Assembly: GCF_022370755.2 (NCBI RefSeq)
Contig: NZ_CP092364.2
Span: 3,720,001 to 3,784,000 of the forward strand
Direction: 5' to 3'
Source: Mycolicibacterium goodii
GTDB taxonomy: Bacteria; Actinomycetota; Actinomycetes; Mycobacteriales; Mycobacteriaceae
Length of the DNA: 64,000 bases
Both the position numbers and the translations under genes were made by a program. Position 1 is the first letter of the stretch, and each line of letters opens with the position of its first letter. The notes beneath the pieces were generated by a model that ran no database searches, was not told where the DNA came from, and saw only the letters and a program-made list of their open reading frames with translations. Shown one piece after another: positions 39,053-48,123 of this stretch.

Positions 39053-40128
39053 GTGGACTCCAGGTGCACGCGCGCGTCGATACGCGCGATGCGGAATTCG
39101 ATCTGACGGTCGATGACGGCGAGGTGGTCGCGGTTCTCGGACCGAACGGCGCGGGCAAGTCGACGCTGCTGGGCCTGATCGCCGGGCTGTTGCGCCCCGA
39201 CGCGGGCCGCATCGTCGTCGGCGGCACCACGGTGGTCGACACGTCCCATGGCACGTTCGTGCCTCCGCACTCCCGTGGTGTGGCGATGCTCGCCCAGGAC
39301 CCGTTGCTCTTCCCGCACATGACTGTCGCCGCCAACGTCGCCTACGCACCGCGCTGCAGGGGGCACAACAGATCCCAGGCACGATCCGTCGCGCAGCACT
39401 GGTTGCGTGCGGTCGGCTCGGCAGATCTCGCCGACCGCAGGCCGTCGCAGTTGTCGGGTGGGCAGGCGCAACGGATCGCGCTCGCCAGGGCACTGGCCGC
39501 CGAACCCAAGGTGCTGCTGCTCGACGAACCGATGTCGGCGCTCGACGTCACCGCCGCACCCGCGATGCGTCGACTGCTGCGCGACATGCTCACGGCCGAC
39601 CGCCGCACCGCCGTCGTCGTCACCCACGATCTGCTGGATGCGTTGGCGATGGCCAACACAGTCATCGTCGTCGAGAACGGCCGCATCGTCCAAAAAGGCC
39701 CGGTCCGAGAGGTTCTGGCGGCCCCGCGCAGCGCGTTCGCCGCCCGTATCGCCGGGACCAATCTCGTGACGGGCACGGTCACCGCGCCGGGCGTCCTCGA
39801 AACCGCATGGAACACCACCATTTCGGGCACCGGCGACGTACCCGTCGGAACCTCGGCGGTGGCGCTGTTCACCCCGGCCACGGTGTCGGTGCACCTCGAT
39901 GCGCCCCACGCCAGCCCCCGCAACGTGATCGCCGTGACCATCGCCGAGATGGACGTCCACGGCAGCACGGTCCGCATCCGCGGTGCGGACCAACCCGACG
40001 GCAGCGCCGGGCTCAGTGCCGACGTCACCGCGGCCGCCGCCACCGACCTCGACCTCGCTCCCGGACGCCAGGTGTACTTCGTGGTCAAGGCCCACGAGGT
40101 CGCGATCCACCCGGCACTCACGCCGTGA
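39049..40128 (+). CDS. modC: Molybdate ABC transporter ATPase
   Basis: 359-residue ATPase: Walker [10 protein letters not shown] (31-39), Q-loop [12 protein letters not shown], signature [15 protein letters not shown], Walker [12 protein letters not shown], and H-loop [11 protein letters not shown]. The C-terminal 110 residues form a TOBE/Mop domain ([20 protein letters not shown] region) that senses molybdate. GTG 39049 overlaps the modB stop by 4 bases. It is the last gene of the regulator-modABC operon, which supplies molybdate for molybdenum cofactor. Confidence 0.95.
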   Translation: MSGLQVHARVDTRDAEFDLTVDDGEVVAVLGPNGAGKSTLLGLIAGLLRPDAGRIVVGGTTVVDTSHGTFVPPHSRGVAMLAQDPLLFPHMTVAANVAYAPRCRGHNRSQARSVAQHWLRAVGSADLADRRPSQLSGGQAQRIALARALAAEPKVLLLDEPMSALDVTAAPAMRRLLRDMLTADRRTAVVVTHDLLDALAMANTVIVVENGRIVQKGPVREVLAAPRSAFAARIAGTNLVTGTVTAPGVLETAWNTTISGTGDVPVGTSAVALFTPATVSVHLDAPHASPRNVIAVTIAEMDVHGSTVRIRGADQPDGSAGLSADVTAAAATDLDLAPGRQVYFVVKAHEVAIHPALTP

Positions 40129-40307
40129 GGTGATCGCGCGCTTTTACAAGCCTAAATGTGACGGCACACACTTCTATTCGCAGTAAACTCTTCGCCTGTA
40201 GCCAAACTCACACCGAAAAATTTGCGTTACACAGAATTAACAAGCAGGATTGAGGCGTTCCAACAAGCGGGTGATCCTCGACTTGTGGACGCCAGAAAAT
40301 CAAAAGT

Positions 40308-40322
40308 CCCCGCAATCCGGGG
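40308..40322. other. Small hairpin in the leader of the 47-codon gene
   Basis: CCCCG (40308-40312) and CGGGG (40318-40322) can pair around a 5-base loop, 9 bases before the GAGGAG ribosome site of the small gene at 40345. The 216 bases between modC and that gene are clearly more AT-rich than the surroundings and hold possible -10 boxes such as TAAACT. A leader-control role is possible but unproven. Confidence 0.35.
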
Positions 40323-40344
40323 CACTTGACGAGGAGTGAGAAAA

Positions 40345-40488
40345 ATGGCCTTCGCGCAGTTCCGCGCCAACCTCAAGCGCGCCAACAGCCGGCGGCGTTT
40401 GTACGCAAAGATCAATGCGCTCCCCGATTCGACCGTGCGCGAAGAGTTGATTGCGATCGCTCAGCGCCACGAATTCCAGGACCGCTGA
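40345..40488 (+). CDS. 47-residue basic small protein
   Basis: ATG 40345 is preceded by GAGGAG (40331-40336) at 8 bases and the stop TGA 40486-40488 is followed 20 bases later by a canonical hairpin-plus-T terminator. The product starts MAFAQFRANLKRANSRRRLY and ends RHEFQDR: an Arg/Lys-rich amphipathic helix followed by an acidic helical segment (DSTVREELIAIAQR), no signal peptide. It stands alone between modC and a convergent flavoenzyme, with its own AT-rich leader. A small RNA- or ribosome-associated role is conceivable; I know of no function. Confidence 0.75.
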   Translation: MAFAQFRANLKRANSRRRLYAKINALPDSTVREELIAIAQRHEFQDR

Positions 40489-40508
40489 CAAAAACGGATC
40501 CGAAGTCC

Positions 40509-40544
40509 AGAGCCGGTGCCTACAGGCCCGGCTCTGTTGTTTTT
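40509..40544 (+). terminator. Canonical intrinsic terminator
   Basis: AGAGCCGG (40509-40516) pairs perfectly with CCGGCTCT (40528-40535) and is followed by GTTGTTTTT. A textbook rho-independent terminator of this kind is not common in mycobacteria. It supports expression of the small gene ending at 40488. Confidence 0.85.
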
Positions 40545-40564
40545 CACCGCAAATTCAGCGGCGA

Positions 40565-41395
40565 TCAACCGCGGTAATTTTGCACCTGATTTGCATAGTC
40601 ATCGAGGATCCGTAGCGATTCGTCGGTCGGGACCGACGGGAGCATCAAGGCGACCTGACCGAAACCGAGGTCTTCGACCGCATGCCAGTACTGCGGATCG
40701 GCCGGGGTGCCGAACTGTGCGAGCGGAACGTCGTGGCCGAGGCCATCGCGCATCTGGGTGACGAACTTGCCCAAGAAGTCCACAGGTAGTGGGTTGGAGA
40801 TCCAGCCGGCATCGTGGCGGATCACCCGCTTGATGGTCGCCTCGGACGCGCCGCCGATGTAGATCGGCGGATGCGGCTTCTGCACCGGCTTGGGACGCAT
40901 GTACGACGATTCGATGTCGATGTACTTGCCGTGATACTCGGCAGGTTCCTCGGTCCACAACGCCTTGATCGCCTCGATCTGTTCGTCGAGCAGGCGTCCG
41001 CGGGTCTTCGGTTCGGTGCCGTGGTTACGCATCTCCTCCAGGTTCCACCCGGCGCCCACGCCGAAGACGAACCGTCCGTTGGAGATGAGGTCAACGCTGG
41101 CGGCCTCCTTGGCGGTGTGGATGACATCACGCTGGATCAGCAGGGCCACGCCTGTGAACAACTCGATGGTCGTGGTCACCGCGGCGGCCGCGGCCAGGGT
41201 GACGAACGGGTCGAGGGTGCGGTAGTACATCGCAGGCAGCTCACCGCCGCCCGGATAAGCCGACTCACGGCTGGCCGGGATATGTGAGTGCTCGGCGATC
41301 ACCAGGGAGTGGAAGCCGCGCTCCTCCGTCGCGCGGGCCAGCGTCACCGCATCGATGGTGTCGTCATTGACGAAAGTCGAGATGCCGATTTTCAT
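40565..41395 (-). CDS. LLM-class F420-dependent oxidoreductase
   Basis: 276-residue luciferase-like enzyme. MKIGISTFVNDDTIDAVTLA, GFHSLVIAEHSHIPASRESA, TTTIELFTGVALLIQRDVIH and VFGVGAGWNLEEMRNHGTEP mark the TIGR03619-type F420 subfamily of about 275-290 residues. ATG 41395 is chosen over 41428 because it gives the standard MKIGI start with AGGGGA upstream. It lies convergent to the 47-codon gene. Substrate unknown. Confidence 0.9.
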   Translation of the reverse strand: MKIGISTFVNDDTIDAVTLARATEERGFHSLVIAEHSHIPASRESAYPGGGELPAMYYRTLDPFVTLAAAAAVTTTIELFTGVALLIQRDVIHTAKEAASVDLISNGRFVFGVGAGWNLEEMRNHGTEPKTRGRLLDEQIEAIKALWTEEPAEYHGKYIDIESSYMRPKPVQKPHPPIYIGGASEATIKRVIRHDAGWISNPLPVDFLGKFVTQMRDGLGHDVPLAQFGTPADPQYWHAVEDLGFGQVALMLPSVPTDESLRILDDYANQVQNYRG

Positions 41396-41600
41396 GCGTG
41401 TCCCCTGACTGTTGCGCATCGTGTGCATCGCCCGATGACCTCTGGTTATTCCAGGTACCCGAAATCTCGGTGCTTATCACCGTCGACCCCGTCGGAGCAG
41501 CGGTCGGGCGGACGGGCGACGTCCGCAAGATGCTGTCCGATCCGCCCAGACCTCGGCGAGCGGCACGGTCAGCTGCGCGCGCCGGCCGTCTCCTGGCCCA

Positions 41601-42755
41601 TCAGATGTCGAGGCCACCGCGCGCGACGAGCTGTTTGGCGATCACATTACGCTGGATCTCGTTGGTTCCCTCGCCGACGATCATCAACGGCGCATCACGG
41701 AAATAGCGCTCGACGTCGTACTCGGTGGAATAGCCATAACCACCGTGCACGCGCACCGCATCGAGCGCGATCTGCATCGCGGTCTCGGAAGCGAACAGCT
41801 TGGCCATGCCGGCCTCCATGTCGCAGCGCTCCCCCGAATCGAACTTCTCGGCCGCGCTCAACAGCAGTGACCGCGCCGCATACAGCTTGGTTCCCATGTC
41901 CGCCAACATGTTTCCGACGGATTGGTGTTGCCAGATCGGCTTGCCGAAGCTCTCGCGTTCCTGCGCGTACCGCAGCGCATCCTCGAACGCCGCTCGCGCG
42001 ACGCCTGTCGCTCGCGCTGCGACCTGCAACCGCCCCACCTCGAGGCCTTTCATCATCTGTGCGAACCCGCGCCCCTCCTCGTCACCTAGCAGCGACGCGA
42101 CCGGCACGCGGCAGTCGGTGAAGTTGAGCTCGCAACTCTCCACCCCCTTGTAGCCCAGCTTCGGCAGATCTCTCGACACGTCGAATCCAGGTGCCTTCTC
42201 CACCAAGAGAATCGAAACGCCCTTGTGGGGCGGCTGCGCTTCCGGATCGGTCTTGCACAGCAACGCCACGAGGTCCGAGCGGCGCGCGTTCGAGATCCAG
42301 GTCTTGCTGCCGTTGATCACGTACTCGTCGCCGTCACGGCGCGCGACCGTGCGCATGGCTTGCAGATCTGACCCACCGCCGGGCTCGGTGAGGGCCATCG
42401 TCGCGCGCAGTTCACCGGTGGCCATGCGCGGCAGATAACGTTGCTTCTGCTCCTCGGTGCCGAACTGCAACAGCAGCTTCGACACCACCGTGTGGCCGCC
42501 CATCGCGCCGGCCAGGCTCATCCAGCCCCGCGCCAATTCCTCGGCGACCTGGACGTAACAGGGCATCGACACGGCGCCGAACCCGTAGGGTTCCGGAATC
42601 GCGAGCCCGAAGATCCCGATTTCCTTCATGGTCTCGATCAGCGCTTCCGGATAGGTGTTGGCATGCTCCAACTCCCGGACCACGGGCTTGACCTGCTTTT
42701 CCACAAACTCGTGCACCGTACTCACGATGCTCACCTCTTCGGCCGTCAGCGCCAT
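41601..42755 (-). CDS. Acyl-CoA dehydrogenase
   Basis: 384-residue FAD enzyme of the ACAD family. MALTEPGGGSDLQAMRTVAR and YVINGSKTWISNARRSDLV are the two FAD/substrate signature regions, QHQSVGNMLADMGTKLYAAR is the C-terminal FAD contact, and the catalytic Glu region lies in RVHGGYGYSTEYDVERYFRD with EIQRNVIAKQLV at the end. ATG 42755 gives a normal start; the frame is open to 42944 but Arg- and Pro-rich. Next to an acyl-CoA ligase on the same strand, so the pair probably degrades or modifies a carboxylic acid. Confidence 0.93.
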   Translation of the reverse strand: MALTAEEVSIVSTVHEFVEKQVKPVVRELEHANTYPEALIETMKEIGIFGLAIPEPYGFGAVSMPCYVQVAEELARGWMSLAGAMGGHTVVSKLLLQFGTEEQKQRYLPRMATGELRATMALTEPGGGSDLQAMRTVARRDGDEYVINGSKTWISNARRSDLVALLCKTDPEAQPPHKGVSILLVEKAPGFDVSRDLPKLGYKGVESCELNFTDCRVPVASLLGDEEGRGFAQMMKGLEVGRLQVAARATGVARAAFEDALRYAQERESFGKPIWQHQSVGNMLADMGTKLYAARSLLLSAAEKFDSGERCDMEAGMAKLFASETAMQIALDAVRVHGGYGYSTEYDVERYFRDAPLMIVGEGTNEIQRNVIAKQLVARGGLDI

Positions 42756-42921
42756 GCCGTTCTCCCATCGTCTACAGGAAGTATCTACAGACACCTTCGA
42801 CCACTGCCAACCACCGGCCAAGTCGGCACATCCTGCCGGGCGGCGGTCCTCGGGTGGTCCCCACGATGGTCGGTCAGACCTCGAACACTCGGCGTACGGC
42901 TGTCGCGCAGGACGGGACGGA

Positions 42922-44466
42922 TCAGTCCTCCTTCTGCGCGGCACGGGCGCGCAGTACGTTTTTCTGGATCTTGCCCGTGGAGGTCTTCGGCAGATGGTCG
43001 AACACCATCGTGCGTGGAACCTTGAAGCCGGCGAGGTGTTCGCGCACGAACCGGGTGAGTTCCTCGGGCGTCACTGCGGAACCGTCGCGCGGCGTGATGA
43101 ACGCGACGGGCACCTCACCCCACTTCTCGTCGGCCACACCGACAACCGCCGACTCCAGCACCTCGGGATGGCTGTCGATGACCTTCTCGACCTCGATCGA
43201 CGCGATGTTCTCCCCGCCGGAGATGATCACATCCTTTGCTCGGTCCCGAATCTCGACATACCCGTCGGGATGCATGACGGCAAGGTCACCGGTCAGGAAG
43301 TATCCGGACCGCGTCGCAGCGGCCGTGGCGGCGTCGTCGTTGTAATAACCCAGCATGACATCGTTGCCCCGAACCGCGATCTCCCCGATCGTCGACCCGT
43401 CCCGCGGCACGTCGGCACCGTCGATGTCCACGACCCGCAGGGGGTTGGCGATGATGTTGCCCACGCCCTGCCGGGCCCGCAACCCAGCCGCCTCCGCCGG
43501 TGGCAGCTCATCCCACTCCGGTTGCCAGACATTCACCGCGACCGGGCCATACGTCTCGGTCAACCCGTAGAGGTGTGTGACGTCGAAGCCCAGCGGCGTG
43601 AGGCGGGCGAGCAACACCGGTGACGGCGGGGCACCGCCCGTGTCTACGTGCACCCGCGCAGGCAGTGGCCGCGCCGCCGGATGCTCGGCGATCATGGTCA
43701 ACACCGTTGGCGCAGCGCTGAAATGAGTGATGCCGCCTTCCCGCAACAACCGCCAGATCTCGGCCGGATCGATCGTGCGCAGACACACGTGGGTGCCGCC
43801 GGCCGCGCCGACCGCCCACGTGAAACACCAACCGTTGCAATGGAACATCGGCAACGTCCACAGATATCCCGTCGCGGGGTCCAGACGCGTGTGATAGGCC
43901 ATCGCGACTGCCTGCAGATACGCGCCGCGATGGTGGTACATCACGCCTTTGGGCCTGCCGGTGGTGCCCGAGGTGTAGTTGATGGCGAGCAGATCGCGTT
44001 CGTCGACCTCGAGCTGATCCTCTGGCGACTCCACGTCCGGCAGCCACGCGTCGTACCCTTCGCCTTCGATCACCACATCGATCCCGGCGTCGCAGGCGAG
44101 GTCACGGGCACGGTCGGCGAACTCGCGGGTGGCGATCACCATCCGGGCGCCGGAATGCCCGATGATGTACTGCATCTCCTCGAAGGCCAACCGCGTGTTG
44201 AGCGGCACCAGCACCGCCCCACGTGCCGGTACCGCTTGGTGCAGTTCCAACATGATGTGGCTGTTGGCGCACAGCGCGGCCACCCTGTCCCCTCGACACA
44301 CACCCGAAGCCGCCAGTGCCGAGGTGACGCGATCACATCTCTGTGAAAAATCCGAGTAGGTCAGTCTCAGCTCACCGTCGACGACGGCGAGACGATCGGG
44401 AAACGCCTGGGCAGACCGCTGTAGGAGGCTGGTCGGCGAGAGCGAAGCGAAGGTGAAGACCGCCAT
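42922..44466 (-). CDS. Acyl-CoA synthetase (AMP-forming, FadD-like)
   Basis: 514-residue adenylate-forming ligase. The P-loop is INYTSGTTGRPKGVMYHHRG, followed by TLPMFHCNGWCFTWAVGAAG, the YGLTETYG A5 motif, YFLTGDLAVMHPDGYVEIRD (A7) and GGENIASIEVEKVI (A8). The catalytic Lys is in LPKTSTGKIQKNVLRA near the C-terminus. This is the medium-chain/malonyl-like ACS group. It starts the ligase-dehydrogenase pair on the minus strand; about 166 bases separate them, so they may have separate promoters. Confidence 0.93.
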   Translation of the reverse strand: MAVFTFASLSPTSLLQRSAQAFPDRLAVVDGELRLTYSDFSQRCDRVTSALAASGVCRGDRVAALCANSHIMLELHQAVPARGAVLVPLNTRLAFEEMQYIIGHSGARMVIATREFADRARDLACDAGIDVVIEGEGYDAWLPDVESPEDQLEVDERDLLAINYTSGTTGRPKGVMYHHRGAYLQAVAMAYHTRLDPATGYLWTLPMFHCNGWCFTWAVGAAGGTHVCLRTIDPAEIWRLLREGGITHFSAAPTVLTMIAEHPAARPLPARVHVDTGGAPPSPVLLARLTPLGFDVTHLYGLTETYGPVAVNVWQPEWDELPPAEAAGLRARQGVGNIIANPLRVVDIDGADVPRDGSTIGEIAVRGNDVMLGYYNDDAATAAATRSGYFLTGDLAVMHPDGYVEIRDRAKDVIISGGENIASIEVEKVIDSHPEVLESAVVGVADEKWGEVPVAFITPRDGSAVTPEELTRFVREHLAGFKVPRTMVFDHLPKTSTGKIQKNVLRARAAQKED

Positions 44467-44538
44467 TCCTGGACGGTACCCCGGTCAGCGTGCGTCGCGG
44501 CGGCGATGCGGTCTTGGCAGCGTGCGGTGAGGGCCCGA

Positions 44539-46362
44539 TCAACTCGTGAGGTCCATGGCCGCCCCGACCAATCCGAGATGGCTCAGGCCCTGCGGCAGAT
44601 TGCCCAGGAAGGCATTGTCCGCCGGGTCGATCATCTCGGGCAGCACACCCACATCGTTGGTCAGCTCGAGCAACTCCTCCAGCAACGCTCGGGCCTCGTC
44701 CGAGCGTCCGACGTGGTGCAGCGCCGAGACCTTCCAGAACGCACAGGCGACGAAAGCGCCCTCGCCCTCCTCGCGTGCGCCACTGAAGCGATAGAGCAAC
44801 GGCCCGTTCCCGAGGTCCTTGGTCAGGGCGTCGATCGTCGCCGACATACGTGGCCCCCGATCGAAGCCGCTGCCGGCGTGCAGCAGGATCGACGCATCGA
44901 GCAGACCGCTGCCGGGATACCATTCGTAGCTGCCCAATCGGTCCGACCAGCAATGGGTGTGCACCCAATCGCGAATGCGTTCCGCTTCCCGAGCCCAACG
45001 TTCCGGGTCACCGGGCATCTGGCCGACCTCGGCCAGATGTACAGCACATCGCAACGCCTGCCAGCAGCCGATCTTCGAACTGGTGTAGTGCTCGTACCGG
45101 GGAAGTTCCCACATGCCGGCGTCACGCTGACGCCATGCATCGCACGCCCGGTCGGCGAAACCGGTCAGAAGATGACCGGTCTCGGTGTCGAGCACATGTC
45201 CACTGTCGGCGTAGAGCCGCACCGTGTCGAAGAGATCGGCGAACACGCTGAGTTGCAGTTGGTCGTCGGCGCGATTGCCGGTGACCACCGGGCCGATTCC
45301 GCGCCACCCCGTCATCTCATACTCGCGAATGGGGTCCGGAGCGGACCCGTCGAGCCGGTAGAACACCCCGAACCGGCGATCATGCCTGCGTGCACTACGC
45401 AGCAACCAACTCACCGCGGCATGCGTTTCCGATCGAATTCCGAAGCGCCGCAACACGGCAAGTGTGTACGCGGTGTCGCGGATCCACGCATACCGGTAAT
45501 CCCAGTTCTTGTCGCCGGCATATCGCTCAGGCAACGACGTCGTCGCCGCGGCGGCTATTGCGCCGCTCGGATGCTGGAACAACAACTTGAGGATCAGCAC
45601 GCTGCGCTGCACCGCCTCGTTCCACGGCCCCGCGCAGTCGAATTGCCCTGCCCAGCTTTGCCACACCTCGATCGTGCGGTCCAGGTCGACGTCGATGTCG
45701 GTCGCCGAGGAAAGCATGAGCGGTTCGCCATGTGAAGCCGTCACACCGACCATTCGCCGCTCACCGGCGCGAACGGTGAACGTCCCGTGCAGCGCCTGAT
45801 CGGTGACATCGACATTCAACCCGTCTGAGACCGACACCCCGAGGGTCAGCTCACCGACCCGCAGCACCTTTCCGTGTTGAGTGGCTCGGGCCCACGGCGC
45901 GACGGTGTTGAAACATGTTCCCGGCGCAACAAGCCAGCGCATCCCGACTTCACCGTCGATGCCCTCCACCCTCCGGGCCAGCTCCGTCCATGGCAGTGGA
46001 CCATCGATGCCCACGTTGATCGCGTCGGTGACTCGGATCGAACCGGTCTCGGTGCGAAACGTCGTCTCCAGCACATTGGTGTTCGGCAGGTACCGACGGG
46101 TCACCGAGAACGGCGCATCCGGTGCCAATTCCAGCCGGCCCCCGTTCGAGACGTCCAGCATCGTCGCGAACACCGGGATGGAGTCGAGGCGGGGTAACGG
46201 GAACCAGTCGATCGAACCATCCTCGGCGACAAGCGCGATGGTTCGGCCGTCTCCGATCGGCGCGTAGCTGCGCAGGTCGACGAAGCCGTCGGTGCGATAC
46301 GGGGAGTTCCCCGGTATCGAGGTCTCCGGATCCAGTTCGGGTGCCGACACGTTCTCGTTCAC
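44539..46362 (-). CDS. Glycoside hydrolase family 15 (glucoamylase/trehalase-like)
   Basis: 607-residue (alpha/alpha)6-barrel enzyme. The N-terminal beta-domain begins FVDLRSYAPIGDGRTIALVA, then EDGSIDWFPLPRLDSIPVFA. The barrel shows LPERYAGDKNWDYRYAWIRD and TAYTLAVLRRFGIRSETHAA, the GH15 catalytic pocket; LSYEWYPGSG-type sequence and LPQGLSHLGLVGAAMDLT close it. No signal peptide, so it acts inside the cell, consistent with trehalose or maltodextrin metabolism in mycobacteria. Start: GTG 46362; ATG 46434 is possible and would add 24 residues. Confidence 0.9.
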   Translation of the reverse strand: MNENVSAPELDPETSIPGNSPYRTDGFVDLRSYAPIGDGRTIALVAEDGSIDWFPLPRLDSIPVFATMLDVSNGGRLELAPDAPFSVTRRYLPNTNVLETTFRTETGSIRVTDAINVGIDGPLPWTELARRVEGIDGEVGMRWLVAPGTCFNTVAPWARATQHGKVLRVGELTLGVSVSDGLNVDVTDQALHGTFTVRAGERRMVGVTASHGEPLMLSSATDIDVDLDRTIEVWQSWAGQFDCAGPWNEAVQRSVLILKLLFQHPSGAIAAAATTSLPERYAGDKNWDYRYAWIRDTAYTLAVLRRFGIRSETHAAVSWLLRSARRHDRRFGVFYRLDGSAPDPIREYEMTGWRGIGPVVTGNRADDQLQLSVFADLFDTVRLYADSGHVLDTETGHLLTGFADRACDAWRQRDAGMWELPRYEHYTSSKIGCWQALRCAVHLAEVGQMPGDPERWAREAERIRDWVHTHCWSDRLGSYEWYPGSGLLDASILLHAGSGFDRGPRMSATIDALTKDLGNGPLLYRFSGAREEGEGAFVACAFWKVSALHHVGRSDEARALLEELLELTNDVGVLPEMIDPADNAFLGNLPQGLSHLGLVGAAMDLTS

Positions 46363-46465
46363 GGTCCCTTCGCCGAGGTGGTACCGAGACTGGTTCCCGG
46401 GACCGCGATCGATAAACCCCCGACAACAGTGCATAAGTCCGGCCGGGGCGGGTAGCCCCGCTGAC

Positions 46466-47422
46466 ATGGCGAAGATCGGATATTTCCTGTCCAGTGAGCA
46501 GTTCGGTCCCAAGGAGCTCGTCGAGCAGGCGAAACGGGCCGAGGACGCCGGATTCGACGCCCTATGGATCTCGGACCACTTCCATCCCTGGCTCGGCGAA
46601 CAGGGGCAGAGCCCGTTCGTCTGGGGAGTGATCGGCGCGCTGTCGGAAGCGACGTCGCTGCCGGTGTCCACCGCCGTGACATGCCCGACGATGCGGACAC
46701 ATCCGGCGATCATCGCTCAGGCCGCCGCGACCGCTGCCGTACAGCTGGACGGCAAGTTCGTCCTGGGAGTGGGCAGCGGCGAAGCACTGAACGAACACAT
46801 TCTCGGTGACCCGTGGCCATCAGTCGGTGTGCGGCTGGAAATGCTCGAGGAGGCCGTCGACGTCATCCGATTGCTGCACCGGGGCGAAGAGGTCAGCCAC
46901 CACGGACTCCACTACGAGGTGCAGGACGCACGCATCTACACGTTGCCGAGCGAGCCCGTACCCATCTATGTGTCCGGCTTCGGCCCCCAGGCGGTGACCC
47001 TGGCGGGACGCATCGGTGACGGCTACACGCTGGCGATGCCCGATGGCGAGCTCGTGAAGACCTTCCGCGATTCCGGTGGCGGCGACAAACCCGTCCAAGC
47101 CGGCACCAAGGTCAACTGGGACGCCGATGCCGACGCCGCGCTCGACACCGCCCACCGGTTGTGGGGAAACGAAGGTCTGCCCGGCCAGACGGCCCAGATC
47201 CTGCCGCGTCCACAGGACTTCGAGGCCCTGACGCCGCTGGTCCCCAAGAGCACCATCGCCGAGTCCATCGCATGCGGCCCCGATCCCGACAAGCATGCCG
47301 CGCAGGTACGCTCGTATCTCGACGCCGACATCGACGAGGTCTATGTCCAGCAGATCGGCCCGGACCTGGACGGCTTCTTCAGCACCTGGGCCAGGGACGT
47401 GCTGCCGCAGTTGCGAAGGTAA
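46466..47422 (+). CDS. F420-dependent LLM enzyme, G6PD-like subgroup
   Basis: 318-residue luciferase-like F420 enzyme. MAKIGYFLSSEQFGPKELVE, then AGFDALWISDHFHPWLGEQG, VSTAVTCPTMRTHPAIIAQA, FVLGVGSGEALNEHILGDPW, and the C-terminal QIGPDLDGFFSTWARDVLPQ match the group related to F420 glucose-6-phosphate dehydrogenase. ATG 46466 is the natural start. It is divergent from GH15 and 46 bases ahead of a Ddn-like gene on the same strand. True Fgd is somewhat longer (about 336 aa), so the substrate may differ. Confidence 0.9.
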   Translation: MAKIGYFLSSEQFGPKELVEQAKRAEDAGFDALWISDHFHPWLGEQGQSPFVWGVIGALSEATSLPVSTAVTCPTMRTHPAIIAQAAATAAVQLDGKFVLGVGSGEALNEHILGDPWPSVGVRLEMLEEAVDVIRLLHRGEEVSHHGLHYEVQDARIYTLPSEPVPIYVSGFGPQAVTLAGRIGDGYTLAMPDGELVKTFRDSGGGDKPVQAGTKVNWDADADAALDTAHRLWGNEGLPGQTAQILPRPQDFEALTPLVPKSTIAESIACGPDPDKHAAQVRSYLDADIDEVYVQQIGPDLDGFFSTWARDVLPQLRR

Positions 47423-47468
47423 GTCGCGCCGAGCGGCTGCCGCCTCCGGCCGAAAGGACATCTGTGTT

Positions 47469-47954
47469 GTGAGGCGAATCAAGCCGGTGCGGCCACCGAC
47501 GGGTCTGACCCTGTTGCTCTTTCGCGCCCCGATCGCGATGTACAAAGCCAGATTCGGATGGGTGTTCGGCAACCGAATTCTGCTGTTGCACCACATCGGC
47601 CGGGTGACCGGCAAGGACCGCAAGGTGGTGCTCGAAGTCGTCGAGCACGATCCGTCGACCGGGGCCTACACGGTCGCCTCGGGATGGGGCACGTCGGCCG
47701 CCTGGTACCGCAACGTGCTCGCCAAACCTCAGGCGACGATCGAGGTGGGGCGCCGCACCGTCGCGGTCACGGCCGTGCCGTTGAGCCAGGCCGAAGGCGC
47801 CGACATCTTCGCCCGCTACGCCGTGCGCCACCGGATCCTCGCGCGGTACCTGCTGCCCCGATTGATGGGCTTCTCCGTCGACGGCTCGGTCGACGACTTC
47901 CGTGCGGCAGGCGAGCAGATACCGTTCATCCGGTTCGTTGCGCGAGCGGCATGA
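47469..47954 (+). CDS. Ddn-like F420-dependent nitroreductase family protein
   Basis: 161-residue split-barrel protein of the Ddn family: RILLLHHIGRVTGKDRKVVL, then EVVEHDPSTGAYTVASGWGT, SAAWYRNVLAKPQATIEVGR and a C-terminal DFRAAGEQIPFIRFVARA. The N-terminus (PPTGLTLLLFRAPIAMYKAR) is hydrophobic and basic, as in membrane-associated members. GTG 47469 is chosen with AAAGGA 10 bases upstream. Follows the F420 LLM gene by 46 bases; the two are probably co-transcribed. Confidence 0.88.
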   Translation: MRRIKPVRPPTGLTLLLFRAPIAMYKARFGWVFGNRILLLHHIGRVTGKDRKVVLEVVEHDPSTGAYTVASGWGTSAAWYRNVLAKPQATIEVGRRTVAVTAVPLSQAEGADIFARYAVRHRILARYLLPRLMGFSVDGSVDDFRAAGEQIPFIRFVARAA

Positions 47955-48123
47955 AGATCGCCGTCGACGTCGATTCGTTTTCGCCCCAGAGCCCCATACC
48001 CAGCATCACCTGGGTTGTCTGGTCGCACGGCCGTCGTCAGCGGATACCCCCAAGGGACGCCCTACGTCCTTGCCTCATCGCAGATAAACAGGCGAACGCC
48101 GACCCGCAGCTGCGACCTCTGCA

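Noticed and set aside
42756..42944. Longer acyl-CoA dehydrogenase start
   Set aside because: The upstream residues are Arg- and Pro-rich and the standard MALTAEEV start has the normal family length.
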